From Dethiobacter sp. (GTDB lineage: Bacteria > Bacillota > Dethiobacteria > DTU022), in assembly GCA_018333405.1 (NCBI GenBank), contig JAGXSR010000025.1:1-14465 (forward strand): a stretch of 14,465 nucleotides of DNA, given 5' to 3'. The first letter of the stretch is position 1, and every line of letters begins with the position of its first letter. Position numbers and translations under genes: made by a program. Of this stretch, positions 7,860 through 13,882 are shown one piece after another. The notes under the pieces are model-generated. The model ran no database searches and was not told the DNA's origin. It saw nothing but the letters and a program-made list of their open reading frames with translations.

Positions 7860-7898
7860 AAAAAACGGTGCCAGGGACAAAACCTCCCGCACCGTTTT
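7860..7898 (-). terminator. Rho-independent terminator after rpsR
   Basis: A perfect 10-bp inverted repeat (AAAACGGTGC and GCACCGTTTT) encloses an additional GGGA/TCCC inner stem. On the minus strand it is followed by six T residues at 7865-7860. It lies 20 bases after the rpsR stop and should end the rpsF-ssb-rpsR message wholly or partly. The right arm also ends in T-rich sequence on the plus strand, so it may work in both directions. Confidence 0.8.
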
Positions 7899-7918
7899 AT
7901 TTGATCCTATTTTTTCCT

Positions 7919-8149
7919 TTACTCAGAGGTATAAGGAAGCAGAGCCATGATCCGCGCACGTTTAACCGCCCGTGTCAACTGCCGTTGGTGATGTGCACAA
8001 TTACCGGAAATGCGACGGGGCAATATCTTTGCTCTTTCGGTAATATAACGCTTCAATTTTTCATACTGCTTATAATCTACAGTTTCCATTTTTTCAACAC
8101 AAAAACTACATACTTTTTTCTTGGGCTTGCGGCCTCTTTCACGTTTCAA
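7919..8149 (-). CDS. rpsR: Ribosomal protein bS18, zinc-binding type
   Basis: bS18 pairs with bS6 on the platform of the small ribosomal subunit. The 76-residue protein has a basic N-terminus (MKRERGRKPKKK) and the conserved core DYKQYEKLKRYITERAKILP and RRISGNCAHHQRQL. Cysteines at 14, 17 and 51 plus His54 form a probable zinc site, so this is the metal-binding (C+) form of S18; some bacteria carry a paralogue lacking these residues. The start is TTG at 8149, with AAGGAGGG 8 bases upstream; no ATG is available. It is 20 bases after ssb and followed by the operon terminator. Confidence 0.96.
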   Translation of the reverse strand: MKRERGRKPKKKVCSFCVEKMETVDYKQYEKLKRYITERAKILPRRISGNCAHHQRQLTRAVKRARIMALLPYTSE

Positions 8150-8169
8150 AAAAACGCCCTCCTTGTGTG

Positions 8170-8571
8170 TTAAAAGGGAACATCATCTTCACTAATGTGC
8201 ATCTCATTTCCGTGGATATCGCCACGGTCCCCGCCTGACTGGGCATCCTTGGACCACTCTAAAAATCTAACCTGGTCAGCCACAATCTCGGCCACTTTTC
8301 GCTTGCTTCCGTCGTTGCCTTCGTATGCCCTAATCTGCAAACGACCGCTTACAGCGACCAGAAGCCCTTTTCTTAAGTAGTTTGCACAGTTTTCAGCTTG
8401 TTTCCGCCAGGCAACGATGGGGATAAAATCTGTTTCCTTTGTTCCTTGCTGGCTTGTAAATGGACGATCCACCGCAATGGAAAAAGTCGCTACCGGCACA
8501 CCATTAGTTGCAGTGTACCTCAATTCCGGATCCTGAGTCAAACGACCGATCAAAACTACCTGGTTTAACAT
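8170..8571 (-). CDS. ssb: Single-stranded DNA-binding protein
   Basis: SSB coats single-stranded DNA in replication, repair and recombination. The 133-residue protein has the OB fold at about 1-107, starting MLNQVVLIGRLTQDPELRYT with IPIVAWRKQAENCANYLRKG in the middle. A linker of only about 20 residues follows, then the acidic partner-binding tail ending EDDVPF. The linker is short compared with many bacterial SSBs of 150-180 residues, but this is common in clostridia. ATG at 8571 has a rather weak GGCGGGTG/TAAGG site upstream. It lies between rpsF and rpsR, the standard Firmicutes order in which ssb is expressed with the two ribosomal protein genes. Confidence 0.97.
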   Translation of the reverse strand: MLNQVVLIGRLTQDPELRYTATNGVPVATFSIAVDRPFTSQQGTKETDFIPIVAWRKQAENCANYLRKGLLVAVSGRLQIRAYEGNDGSKRKVAEIVADQVRFLEWSKDAQSGGDRGDIHGNEMHISEDDVPF

Positions 8572-8596
8572 GCCTTACACCCGCCTTTTTAAGTGA

Positions 8597-8884
8597 TTAC
8601 TCGTCTTCACGCACTACGAGAAAGCGGATGACTTCGTCTTTAACCCGGAAGAAGTGTTCCAGCTCTGAGATAATTTCATGTGAGCCGGTGAAGTATAGCA
8701 CAAAATAGTGTCCTTCGTGTACCTTATTGATCTCATAAGCCAGCTTCCGCTTACCCCAGCCATCAACTTTACTCACTTCTCCGCCCAGCTTCTGTATGGC
8801 TGCCTGAAGGTCGGCAACAACTGCTTCCACCGCTTCCGCCTCCATATTCGGCCGGACAATGAACATCAACTCGTAATTGGCCAT
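8597..8884 (-). CDS. rpsF: Ribosomal protein bS6
   Basis: bS6 binds bS18 on the small-subunit platform. The 95-residue product starts MANYELMFIVRPNMEAEAVE, with GWGKRKLAYEINKVHEGHYF in the middle, covering the whole ferredoxin-like family fold; it ends in a short acidic tail. The start is ATG at 8884. A GTG at 8896 in the same frame lies inside the ribosome binding site GGGAGGTG and is therefore rejected. It is the first gene of rpsF-ssb-rpsR, behind the promoter at 8977-8949 and a leader of about 58 bases. Its leader may fold in two exclusive ways, one covering the ribosome binding site (reported separately). Confidence 0.97.
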   Translation of the reverse strand: MANYELMFIVRPNMEAEAVEAVVADLQAAIQKLGGEVSKVDGWGKRKLAYEINKVHEGHYFVLYFTGSHEIISELEHFFRVKDEVIRFLVVREDE

Positions 8885-8942
8885 AAACCTTTTCACCTCC
8901 CTGTGGACTAGTGGCCCCTTTTATGGAGCAGGGGGACATGCT
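8885..8942 (-). promoter_or_regulatory. rpsF leader with two mutually exclusive hairpins
   Basis: The short leader holds a C-run (8935-8931) that can pair with GGGG at 8918-8915. Alternatively its overlapping CCCTG (8933-8929) can pair with CAGGG at 8903-8899, which overlaps the ribosome binding site GGGAGGTG (8901-8894). The folds share bases and cannot coexist. S6:S18 is known to regulate its own mRNA in several bacteria. I do not see the published CCG-bulge motif here, so a regulatory function is only a suggestion. Confidence 0.35.
8894..8901 (-). promoter_or_regulatory. Ribosome binding site of rpsF
   Basis: GGGAGGTG, 9 bases before ATG 8884. The upstream in-frame GTG at 8896 is part of this site, which fixes the start at the ATG. 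Confidence 0.8.
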
Positions 8943-8948
8943 TTAGTA

Positions 8949-8977
8949 ATAATAACATATAACAGCAAGCACGACAA
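8949..8977 (-). promoter_or_regulatory. Probable sigmaA promoter of rpsF-ssb-rpsR
   Basis: The -35 TTGTCG (8977-8972) and -10 TATTAT (8954-8949) are 17 bases apart, with TGT immediately before the -10 forming an extended -10 (TGn). Transcription would start near 8942, leaving a leader of about 58 bases before rpsF. Confidence 0.7.
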
Positions 8978-9060
8978 GCAGCGATTAGCCGCTGGTCCGC
9001 TGCCAGGCGCCCTTTAAAAACCAAAGCGCTGCTGCCGTATTCGCGCCATCTCTGCTTTTT

Positions 9061-9252
9061 TCAGGATCTGTCTGCTTCGATCACCTGCACCACCCGTCTT
9101 TCAAAACGGACACGCGGTATCAAGACGCTGCGGCCGCATTTAATACATTTTATCCTAAAATCCATTCCGACCCTGACAATTTGCCAGCGATCTGAACCGC
9201 AGGGGTGCTTTTTTTTCATCTGAACGATCTGACCAACCTGGTATTGAGACAT
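9061..9252 (-). CDS. DUF951 family protein (YyzM-like)
   Basis: This 63-residue protein matches the small conserved Firmicutes family DUF951, represented by B. subtilis YyzM. The family pattern is visible: VGQIVQMKKKHPCGSDRWQI at 6-25, RIKCIKCGRSVLIPR at 33-47 and a following FERRVVQV. Cys18, Cys36 and Cys39 with nearby His16 may bind a metal, giving a small SH3-like/zinc-ribbon fold; this is inferred. Its function is unknown. In B. subtilis it also lies just upstream of rpsF-ssb-rpsR. ATG has AGGAG 6 bases upstream. It follows comEB by 25 bases and is probably cotranscribed with it. Confidence 0.88.
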   Translation of the reverse strand: MSQYQVGQIVQMKKKHPCGSDRWQIVRVGMDFRIKCIKCGRSVLIPRVRFERRVVQVIEADRS

Positions 9253-9277
9253 CTATCTCTCCTGCTTTGGCGTGAAG

Positions 9278-9721
9278 TTACAGCTGATCGATGATTACGC
9301 CGGCCTCAGAAAATATTTCTTTGGCCAGGGCATCCGGATAATCCGAGGACAGGCAGATCGAACGGATCCCGGCATTAACCAACATTTTGGCGCAAACCAC
9401 ACATGGAAAGGTGGTGCTGTATAATCTGCAACCCTTGATCGCCACACCGTGGATGGCGGCCTGAATGATTGCATTTTGTTCCGCGTGAAGGCCCCGGCAC
9501 AACTCATGCCTTTCCCCGGAAGGAATTTTAAGCCGCTCCCTGGTGCAGCCGGCTTCATGACAATGAATTAAACCGCTCGGAGTCCCGTTATACCCGGTTG
9601 CCAAAAGGCGGCGCTCCAAAACCAGGACCGCACCCACACTACGTCTAAGGCAAGTGGAACGAGTGGCCACTACCCGTGCAATCTCCATAAAATAATTATC
9701 CCACGAAGGCCGATCGGCCAC
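9278..9721 (-). CDS. comEB: dCMP deaminase (ComEB-like cytidine/deoxycytidylate deaminase)
   Basis: This enzyme deaminates dCMP to dUMP, feeding dTMP synthesis. The 147-residue protein carries the zinc catalytic motif H79-A80-E81 (LHAEQNAI) and P-C-V-V-C with C107 and C110. It also has the family stretch ATGYNGTPSGLIHC at 41-54 and a Cys/His-rich insertion (54-75) that often binds a second zinc. MADRPSWDNYFMEIARVVAT at the start is typical. The start is GTG at 9721 with GGAG 5 bases upstream; no ATG is suitable. The name ComEB comes from the competence operon in B. subtilis, but here the gene stands away from other competence genes, so the symbol implies only orthology. It precedes DUF951 by 25 bases. 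Confidence 0.93.
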   Translation of the reverse strand: MADRPSWDNYFMEIARVVATRSTCLRRSVGAVLVLERRLLATGYNGTPSGLIHCHEAGCTRERLKIPSGERHELCRGLHAEQNAIIQAAIHGVAIKGCRLYSTTFPCVVCAKMLVNAGIRSICLSSDYPDALAKEIFSEAGVIIDQL

Positions 9722-9747
9722 ACTCTCTCCCCATTTATCAGAAAATT

Positions 9748-9767
9748 AAGCCTGCCAGGGGTGGCTT
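9748..9767 (-). terminator. Possible weak terminator after glyA
   Basis: AAGCC and GGCTT pair around a 10-base loop with two more possible C-G pairs inside, and TTAATTTTCT follows on the minus strand. The stem is short and the T-run is interrupted, so termination would be partial. It sits in the 85-base gap between glyA and comEB. Confidence 0.35.
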
Positions 9768-9806
9768 ACAACAAAAACCTGACCCATTACGCATACCCTC
9801 CAGGCA

Positions 9807-11072
9807 TTAGCAGATCGGGAATTCCAGGCATAACCGGGCAACCTGTTCCCGAATCCGAACCAGTTTCCCGGGGTCCTGGCGGCCCGTTATCGCGTCGCGG
9901 ATGAAACCGGCAATCTGTTTAATTTGTTGCCGCCCCATGCCCCGGGATGTAATTACCGGAGTGCCCAAACGCAGTCCGCTGGTGACCTGGCGGCTTTGGG
10001 GGTCATAGGGGATTGCATTCTTGTTGGCAGTAATGCCGACCCGCTCCAGAAGTCTTTCCGCTTCCAGTCCGGTTATCCCCTTGGAGCGTAAATCCACCAA
10101 CACCAAATGCGTATCCGTGCCGCCGGTAACCAAATTAAATCCGTATTCTTCGAGATGTTTGGCCATCTCTTCAGCATTATCCAAGACCCGCTGCTGATAT
10201 ATGGCAAAATCGGGGGACAGCGCTTCCTTGAAAGCAACCGCTTTCGCGGCGATTATATGCATCAGCGGTCCGCCTTGCAAACCGGGGAAAACAGCCCGAT
10301 CAATGGATTTGGCAAATTCATGGCGGCACAGAATAAAACCACCACGGGGGCCACGTAACGTTTTATGGGTTGTCGATGTAACCAGATCGGCATAGTGTAC
10401 AGGATTAGCATGAAGACCGGCCACGATCAGCCCGGCCACATGAGCTATATCGGCCATAAACAGGGCACCGGTTTCCCGGGCTATACCCTGAAAACCCGGA
10501 TAATCGATCTTCCGCGGATATGAACTGGCTCCGGCAACAATAAGTTTAGGCTTTACGGCTTGTGCCCTTGTTCTTACTTCTTCCAGGTTGATCAGGCCGG
10601 TATCATGATCCACCCCATAGCTGTGAGCTTGAAAATAGCGGCCACTGATGCTGACAGCTGCCCCGTGGGTCAGGTGCCCGCCATGGGCCAGGTCCATTCC
10701 CAGAATCCGGTCTCCCGGGTCTAAACAGGCCAGATAAACAGCCAAATTGGCGGAAGCCCCGGAATGAGGCTGCACATTGGCATGGTCTGCACCGAAAAGG
10801 TTAATCGCTCTGCTGCGAGCTAAATCTTCTACAGTATCAGCATGCTTACACCCTCCGTAGTAGCGGGCCGCAGGATAACCTTCCGCATATTTATTGGTAA
10901 GAATAGAGCCCTGCGCCTGGAGAACCGCTCTGCTGACCAGATTTTCAGAAGCAATCAGCTCCAGGTGCGTCTGCTGGCGCCTCTGCTCCGCTTCTATCGC
11001 CAAAGCGATTTCCGGGTCAGCACAGCGCAACGCATTCATTTCATCTTGTTTCTGAGCCGGTATACTGCTCAT
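9807..11072 (-). CDS. glyA: Serine hydroxymethyltransferase
   Basis: GlyA is a PLP enzyme that converts serine and tetrahydrofolate to glycine and 5,10-methylene-tetrahydrofolate, the main source of one-carbon units for dTMP and purines. The 421-residue protein is normal in length. The family start LELIASENLVS is at about 37-47. D208 and H211 (MADIAHVAG) contact PLP, and Lys237 in TSTTHKTLRGPRGG forms the internal aldimine. ATG at 11072 is chosen because AAAGGAG (11085-11079) lies 6 bases upstream; a frame-open start at 11135 would overlap rpiB and add 21 residues foreign to the family. It ends the ywlC-ywlE-rpiB-glyA run and lies 43 bases after rpiB. Confidence 0.97.
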   Translation of the reverse strand: MSSIPAQKQDEMNALRCADPEIALAIEAEQRRQQTHLELIASENLVSRAVLQAQGSILTNKYAEGYPAARYYGGCKHADTVEDLARSRAINLFGADHANVQPHSGASANLAVYLACLDPGDRILGMDLAHGGHLTHGAAVSISGRYFQAHSYGVDHDTGLINLEEVRTRAQAVKPKLIVAGASSYPRKIDYPGFQGIARETGALFMADIAHVAGLIVAGLHANPVHYADLVTSTTHKTLRGPRGGFILCRHEFAKSIDRAVFPGLQGGPLMHIIAAKAVAFKEALSPDFAIYQQRVLDNAEEMAKHLEEYGFNLVTGGTDTHLVLVDLRSKGITGLEAERLLERVGITANKNAIPYDPQSRQVTSGLRLGTPVITSRGMGRQQIKQIAGFIRDAITGRQDPGKLVRIREQVARLCLEFPIC

Positions 11073-11078
11073 CCTCTG

Positions 11079-11085
11079 CTCCTTT
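11079..11085 (-). promoter_or_regulatory. Ribosome binding site of glyA
   Basis: AAAGGAG, 6 bases before ATG 11072. It fixes the start against the longer frame reaching 11135. Confidence 0.7.
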
Positions 11086-11115
11086 CGGGTGCTCCATCTT
11101 GCTGTGCAATTCCGG

Positions 11116-11562
11116 TTAGCTTTCTTTATTCTCAATCATCATGATTTTGTTCAGGCGTTTTAAGTGGCGTTCCCCGGCAAATTTAGTGTTCAAAAATGTA
11201 TCTATAATTTCCATAGCCAAGCCGGCCCCGGTTACCCATGCCCCAAGAGCCAAAACGTTGGCGTCATTGTGCTCCCGGGCAAGGCGCGCAGTATAGGGTT
11301 CACCGCACAGAACAGCACGTATTCCTTTATATTTGCCTGCGGCAATAGCCATTCCTGCTCCGCTGCCGCAGATTAGAATTCCCAGCTGGAAATCACCGTC
11401 CCTGACCCCTTGGACGACAGGCATTGCAATATCCGGGTAATCCACACTGCTATCACAAAATGTGCCGAAATCGGCAGAGGCAATATCCCTGGCCTGCAAA
11501 TGGACCTTCACCTGCTCTTTTAAATTATAGCCGGCATGGTCACTGCCCAACGCCACCCTCAT
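11116..11562 (-). CDS. rpiB: Ribose-5-phosphate isomerase B
   Basis: RpiB interconverts ribose-5-phosphate and ribulose-5-phosphate in the pentose phosphate pathway. The 148-residue protein has the family motifs: GSDHAGYNLK at 6-15, catalytic Cys65 in LICGSGAGMAIAAGKYKGIR, and YTARLAREHNDANVLALGAW at 90-109 with His98 and Asn99. The common form of the catalytic loop is CGTGIG; here it is CGSGAG, a conservative change. The start is ATG at 11562, 9 bases from AAAGGAG; a TTG one codon upstream at 11565 is also possible. Its 5' end overlaps the ywlE end by 23 bases, suggesting translational coupling. A glycolytic or galactose-6-phosphate isomerase paralogue is less likely because no LacA/LacB partner is present. 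Confidence 0.94.
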   Translation of the reverse strand: MRVALGSDHAGYNLKEQVKVHLQARDIASADFGTFCDSSVDYPDIAMPVVQGVRDGDFQLGILICGSGAGMAIAAGKYKGIRAVLCGEPYTARLAREHNDANVLALGAWVTGAGLAMEIIDTFLNTKFAGERHLKRLNKIMMIENKES

Positions 11563-12025
11563 CAAAACATTCTCCTTTCAGATTAACGATAAACTTCGAG
11601 ATACAATCGTGAATTTCCTCCATAATTCGACGGTACTTTCCCAAAGAAGCGCCATAGGGATCAGTGATATCCGGGTTATTTCCAACAATACCGGCAAACT
11701 CTTTTAATAAAAATGTTTTCGATGCTGCTTCCGGAAAACGTGCCAGCAGCGACTCCCGATGATTGCTGGTCATTACCAGGATCAGACCGGCGCTCTTAAC
11801 CAGCGCTGCGTCCAGAGGAGTTGCTGAATGGGCGGTAGTGTCAATACCTTTTTCCGCAAGAAGCGCTTTGACATGCCTGGAGGCCCGCTCACCCGGATTA
11901 GCCGCCAAACCTGCCGAGGTAATCTCCAACTTCGGATTTCCGCCCCTCAACTGCCAATCACGGCGCAATAATTCCTCCGCCATGACACTGCGGCAGGTAT
12001 TACCGGTACAAACAAATAAAATCAA
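11540..12025 (-). CDS. ywlE: Low-molecular-weight protein phosphatase, probable protein-arginine phosphatase
   Basis: This belongs to the low-molecular-weight phosphotyrosine phosphatase family. The 161-residue protein starts MILFVCTGNTCRSVMAEELL; the P-loop has Cys6 as nucleophile and Arg12, and the general acid Asp122 lies in ITDPYG. Thr10 in the P-loop (CTGNTCRS) is the residue that gives B. subtilis YwlE (Thr11) its preference for phosphoarginine, so protein-arginine phosphatase is the best guess; tyrosine phosphatase remains possible. The start is TTG at 12025, 11 bases from AGGAGG, a slightly long spacing, with no better codon nearby. The last 23 bases overlap rpiB. The neighbourhood agrees with B. 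subtilis, where ywlE lies between ywlC and rpiB. Confidence 0.9.
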   Translation of the reverse strand: MILFVCTGNTCRSVMAEELLRRDWQLRGGNPKLEITSAGLAANPGERASRHVKALLAEKGIDTTAHSATPLDAALVKSAGLILVMTSNHRESLLARFPEAASKTFLLKEFAGIVGNNPDITDPYGASLGKYRRIMEEIHDCISKFIVNLKGECFDEGGVGQ

Positions 12026-12049
12026 TGGCCGGTGATCCTCCTTGCTTCC

Positions 12050-13063
12050 CTACACCCGGATGACCCGGACTGCGGCTTTGCCTAAACGGTTCATTACTGC
12101 AGCGCCTATACCCCGGATGCTGACCCCTTCCGCTAAAATAATTCCGACATGCTCATCATCACAGCGACGCAGCTCCCGGTATAGCCGCTTAGCCAGGTCC
12201 TGTTCACCTTCAACCCGACCTTTATCAAATGCCTGGTTTAACAGGCACACTTTTATACCCCGATTCCGGTAGAAAGCGGCCAGATTATCCAAAAACCGCA
12301 ACCTCCTGATCCGCGGTCCGGTTGCCAGGATCAACGGCGCCATAGGGGAGTAGTGACGATATTTCATGCCCGGAGAAGGAGGAGCGGCTACGCCGTTCCA
12401 GAAAGAGCGCAACACAGGCTCACCCAGAGCGGAGGATAGAATCTCCCGCGTCACCCCTCCCGGACGCAGGATTACAGGATGCGGACCAGTCAAATCCAGA
12501 ACGGTAGATTCCAAGCCGACCCGACAAAACCCTCCGTCCAGAACTGCGTCAATACGGCCGGCCAAATCTGACAGCACATGCCTGGCACAGGTTGGACTGG
12601 GGCGGCCGGATCGATTGGCACTAGGCGCAGCAATAGGAACCCCGGCTGCGTCAATCAGCTGAAGTGCCACGGGGTGATCCGGCATCCTCACCGCTACAGT
12701 AGACAACCCGGCGCTAACCTGGTCCGGCACGGCGCTGCTGCGCGGCAAAACCAGGCTTAATGGGCCAGGCCAAAATTTTTCCATTAAATAGCGAGCTTTT
12801 TCCGGAACAGAAGAGGTAATCCGGTCTACTTGCGACTGATCGGCAACATGTACAATGAGCGGGTTATCCGCAGGCCGCCCCTTTACCGCAAATATGCCTG
12901 CGACAGCCGCCGGATTAACCGCGGCAGCGCCCAACCCATACACTGTTTCGGTAGGAAAAGCAACCAAGCCTCCCGCGCAAATAATACGAGCAGCCTTTAA
13001 AATGGCCTTGCGGCCTGGATGCAACCAAAGCGTTCCTGTGACCCGGTGAAAAGTATCTGCCAT
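12050..13063 (-). CDS. ywlC: L-threonylcarbamoyladenylate synthase, long form (Sua5/YwlC)
   Basis: This enzyme makes threonylcarbamoyl-AMP from threonine, bicarbonate and ATP, the first step of the t6A modification at position 37 of ANN-decoding tRNAs. The 337-residue product has the YrdC/TsaC catalytic domain (about 20-205) with PTETVYGLG at 37-45, KGRPADNPL at 61-69 and SANRSG at 148-153. A linker, SPGMKYRHYSP at 230-240, leads to the C-terminal Sua5 domain. It is thus the long, two-domain form. ATG at 13063 is chosen because GAGG at 13075-13072 is 8 bases upstream; in-frame ATGs at 13096, 13090 and 13069 lack well-placed sites. It is the first gene behind the promoter at 13213-13185. Confidence 0.95.
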   Translation of the reverse strand: MADTFHRVTGTLWLHPGRKAILKAARIICAGGLVAFPTETVYGLGAAAVNPAAVAGIFAVKGRPADNPLIVHVADQSQVDRITSSVPEKARYLMEKFWPGPLSLVLPRSSAVPDQVSAGLSTVAVRMPDHPVALQLIDAAGVPIAAPSANRSGRPSPTCARHVLSDLAGRIDAVLDGGFCRVGLESTVLDLTGPHPVILRPGGVTREILSSALGEPVLRSFWNGVAAPPSPGMKYRHYSPMAPLILATGPRIRRLRFLDNLAAFYRNRGIKVCLLNQAFDKGRVEGEQDLAKRLYRELRRCDDEHVGIILAEGVSIRGIGAAVMNRLGKAAVRVIRV

Positions 13064-13071
13064 GAACATAT

Positions 13072-13075
13072 CCTC
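13072..13075 (-). promoter_or_regulatory. Ribosome binding site of ywlC
   Basis: GAGG, 8 bases before ATG 13063. The three upstream in-frame ATG codons have no such site, so the shorter protein is preferred. Confidence 0.55.
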
Positions 13076-13184
13076 AAGGCCTTGCCACATCGGCATTCGA
13101 TCGATTAAGTTTGAGTGTCATTAGCCGGAGCCTGACAGCACCGGTTACGGTTTACGTAATCGTGATCACCCCGACTGCGTAATT

Positions 13185-13213
13185 ATTATAATTGATCCAC
13201 ATGGCTTTTTCAA
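13185..13213 (-). promoter_or_regulatory. Strong sigmaA-type promoter of ywlC-ywlE-rpiB-glyA
   Basis: TTGAAA (13213-13208) and a consensus TATAAT (13190-13185) are exactly 17 bases apart. The promoter begins 6 bases after the spoIIR stop and predicts a leader of roughly 115 bases before ywlC. The leader contains an imperfect hairpin based on two CCGG arms near 13115-13134, without a T-run. Confidence 0.82.
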
Positions 13214-13218
13214 TTGGT

Positions 13219-13872
13219 TCAGAACCAGAGGTTCCATTTATCGGCAATATAAGATCTCCAATCGCTATCCGGTTTTTGCTCCTCTGTCTTCGCTCCTGGT
13301 TTTTTGTTTATCTCCTCTTGTGGTTTTTTTCGTGTAAATCGATTCTCAACAGAATCATCTGCTTCTGCCAATGGAAGACAGAGCGCCGGGAAAAGGAGGC
13401 ACCACCAATTATCACCCTGCCCGGCGCCTAGAACCACTTTTACTGCCGTATAATTGCCGGGCGGAAAGATATTTCTCCCATAAGCTCGCAACGGGAACTC
13501 TTCCTGAACCAATGACACTGCAATTGGAGGCGAGTAGCCTGGCAGCGTGGCCGCATAGCAGCGCAATTGTTCTTCTAACCGGGCAAGGTTATGCTGCAGT
13601 TTCAACTTGTGCTCAATGCCAAACCGGCAAAACTGATCTTCCGCCAATTGGCGTTGAACTTCTCGCACTATTTTCATTTTAAATTGCTGGCTGTGAGGGT
13701 CGTTGCTCTCTGCGATTACATGCAGCCGGATTACGGACCCCGACACGGGTTGCATTACCCATACACTGTTCTCTTGTTTTATACCAAAAGAGTTGTATCC
13801 TGCGGAAGTGAAACAGATAGTCAGAATAAGCACTGCTGCTATTGCCATACTACTCCATACGCCGCCCTTCAC
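13219..13872 (-). CDS. spoIIR: Stage II sporulation protein R (SpoIIR)
   Basis: SpoIIR is made in the forespore, secreted into the space between the two membranes, and activates SpoIIGA, which cleaves pro-sigmaE in the mother cell. The 217-residue protein has an N-terminal membrane/signal segment (about 8-26). The family core follows: IRLHVIAESNDPHSQ at 48-62, FPLRAYGRNIFPPGNY at 126-141, and VVLGAGQGDNWWCLLFPALC at 146-165. A Lys/Glu-rich C-terminal tail (about 176-217) is variable. The start is GTG at 13872, but its ribosome binding site is poor (GGGAGG 18 bases away). ATG at 13848 with GGAG 4 bases upstream is a good alternative and would shorten the protein by 8 residues. It follows the sigma gene by 10 bases, so coupled translation could help the GTG start. 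Confidence 0.92.
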   Translation of the reverse strand: MKGGVWSSMAIAAVLILTICFTSAGYNSFGIKQENSVWVMQPVSGSVIRLHVIAESNDPHSQQFKMKIVREVQRQLAEDQFCRFGIEHKLKLQHNLARLEEQLRCYAATLPGYSPPIAVSLVQEEFPLRAYGRNIFPPGNYTAVKVVLGAGQGDNWWCLLFPALCLPLAEADDSVENRFTRKKPQEEINKKPGAKTEEQKPDSDWRSYIADKWNLWF

Positions 13873-13882
13873 TGTCGTCGTT

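Noticed and set aside
8961..9060. Hairpin-like sequence after the DUF951 gene as a terminator
   Set aside because: The candidate stems are short and bulged and no T-run follows on the minus strand.
9295..9558. 87-codon minus-strand frame inside comEB
   Set aside because: Overlapping alternative frame of a gene with complete catalytic motifs.
11073..11135. N-terminal extension of glyA to 11135
   Set aside because: It would overlap rpiB, adds residues foreign to the family and bypasses a well-placed AAAGGAG.
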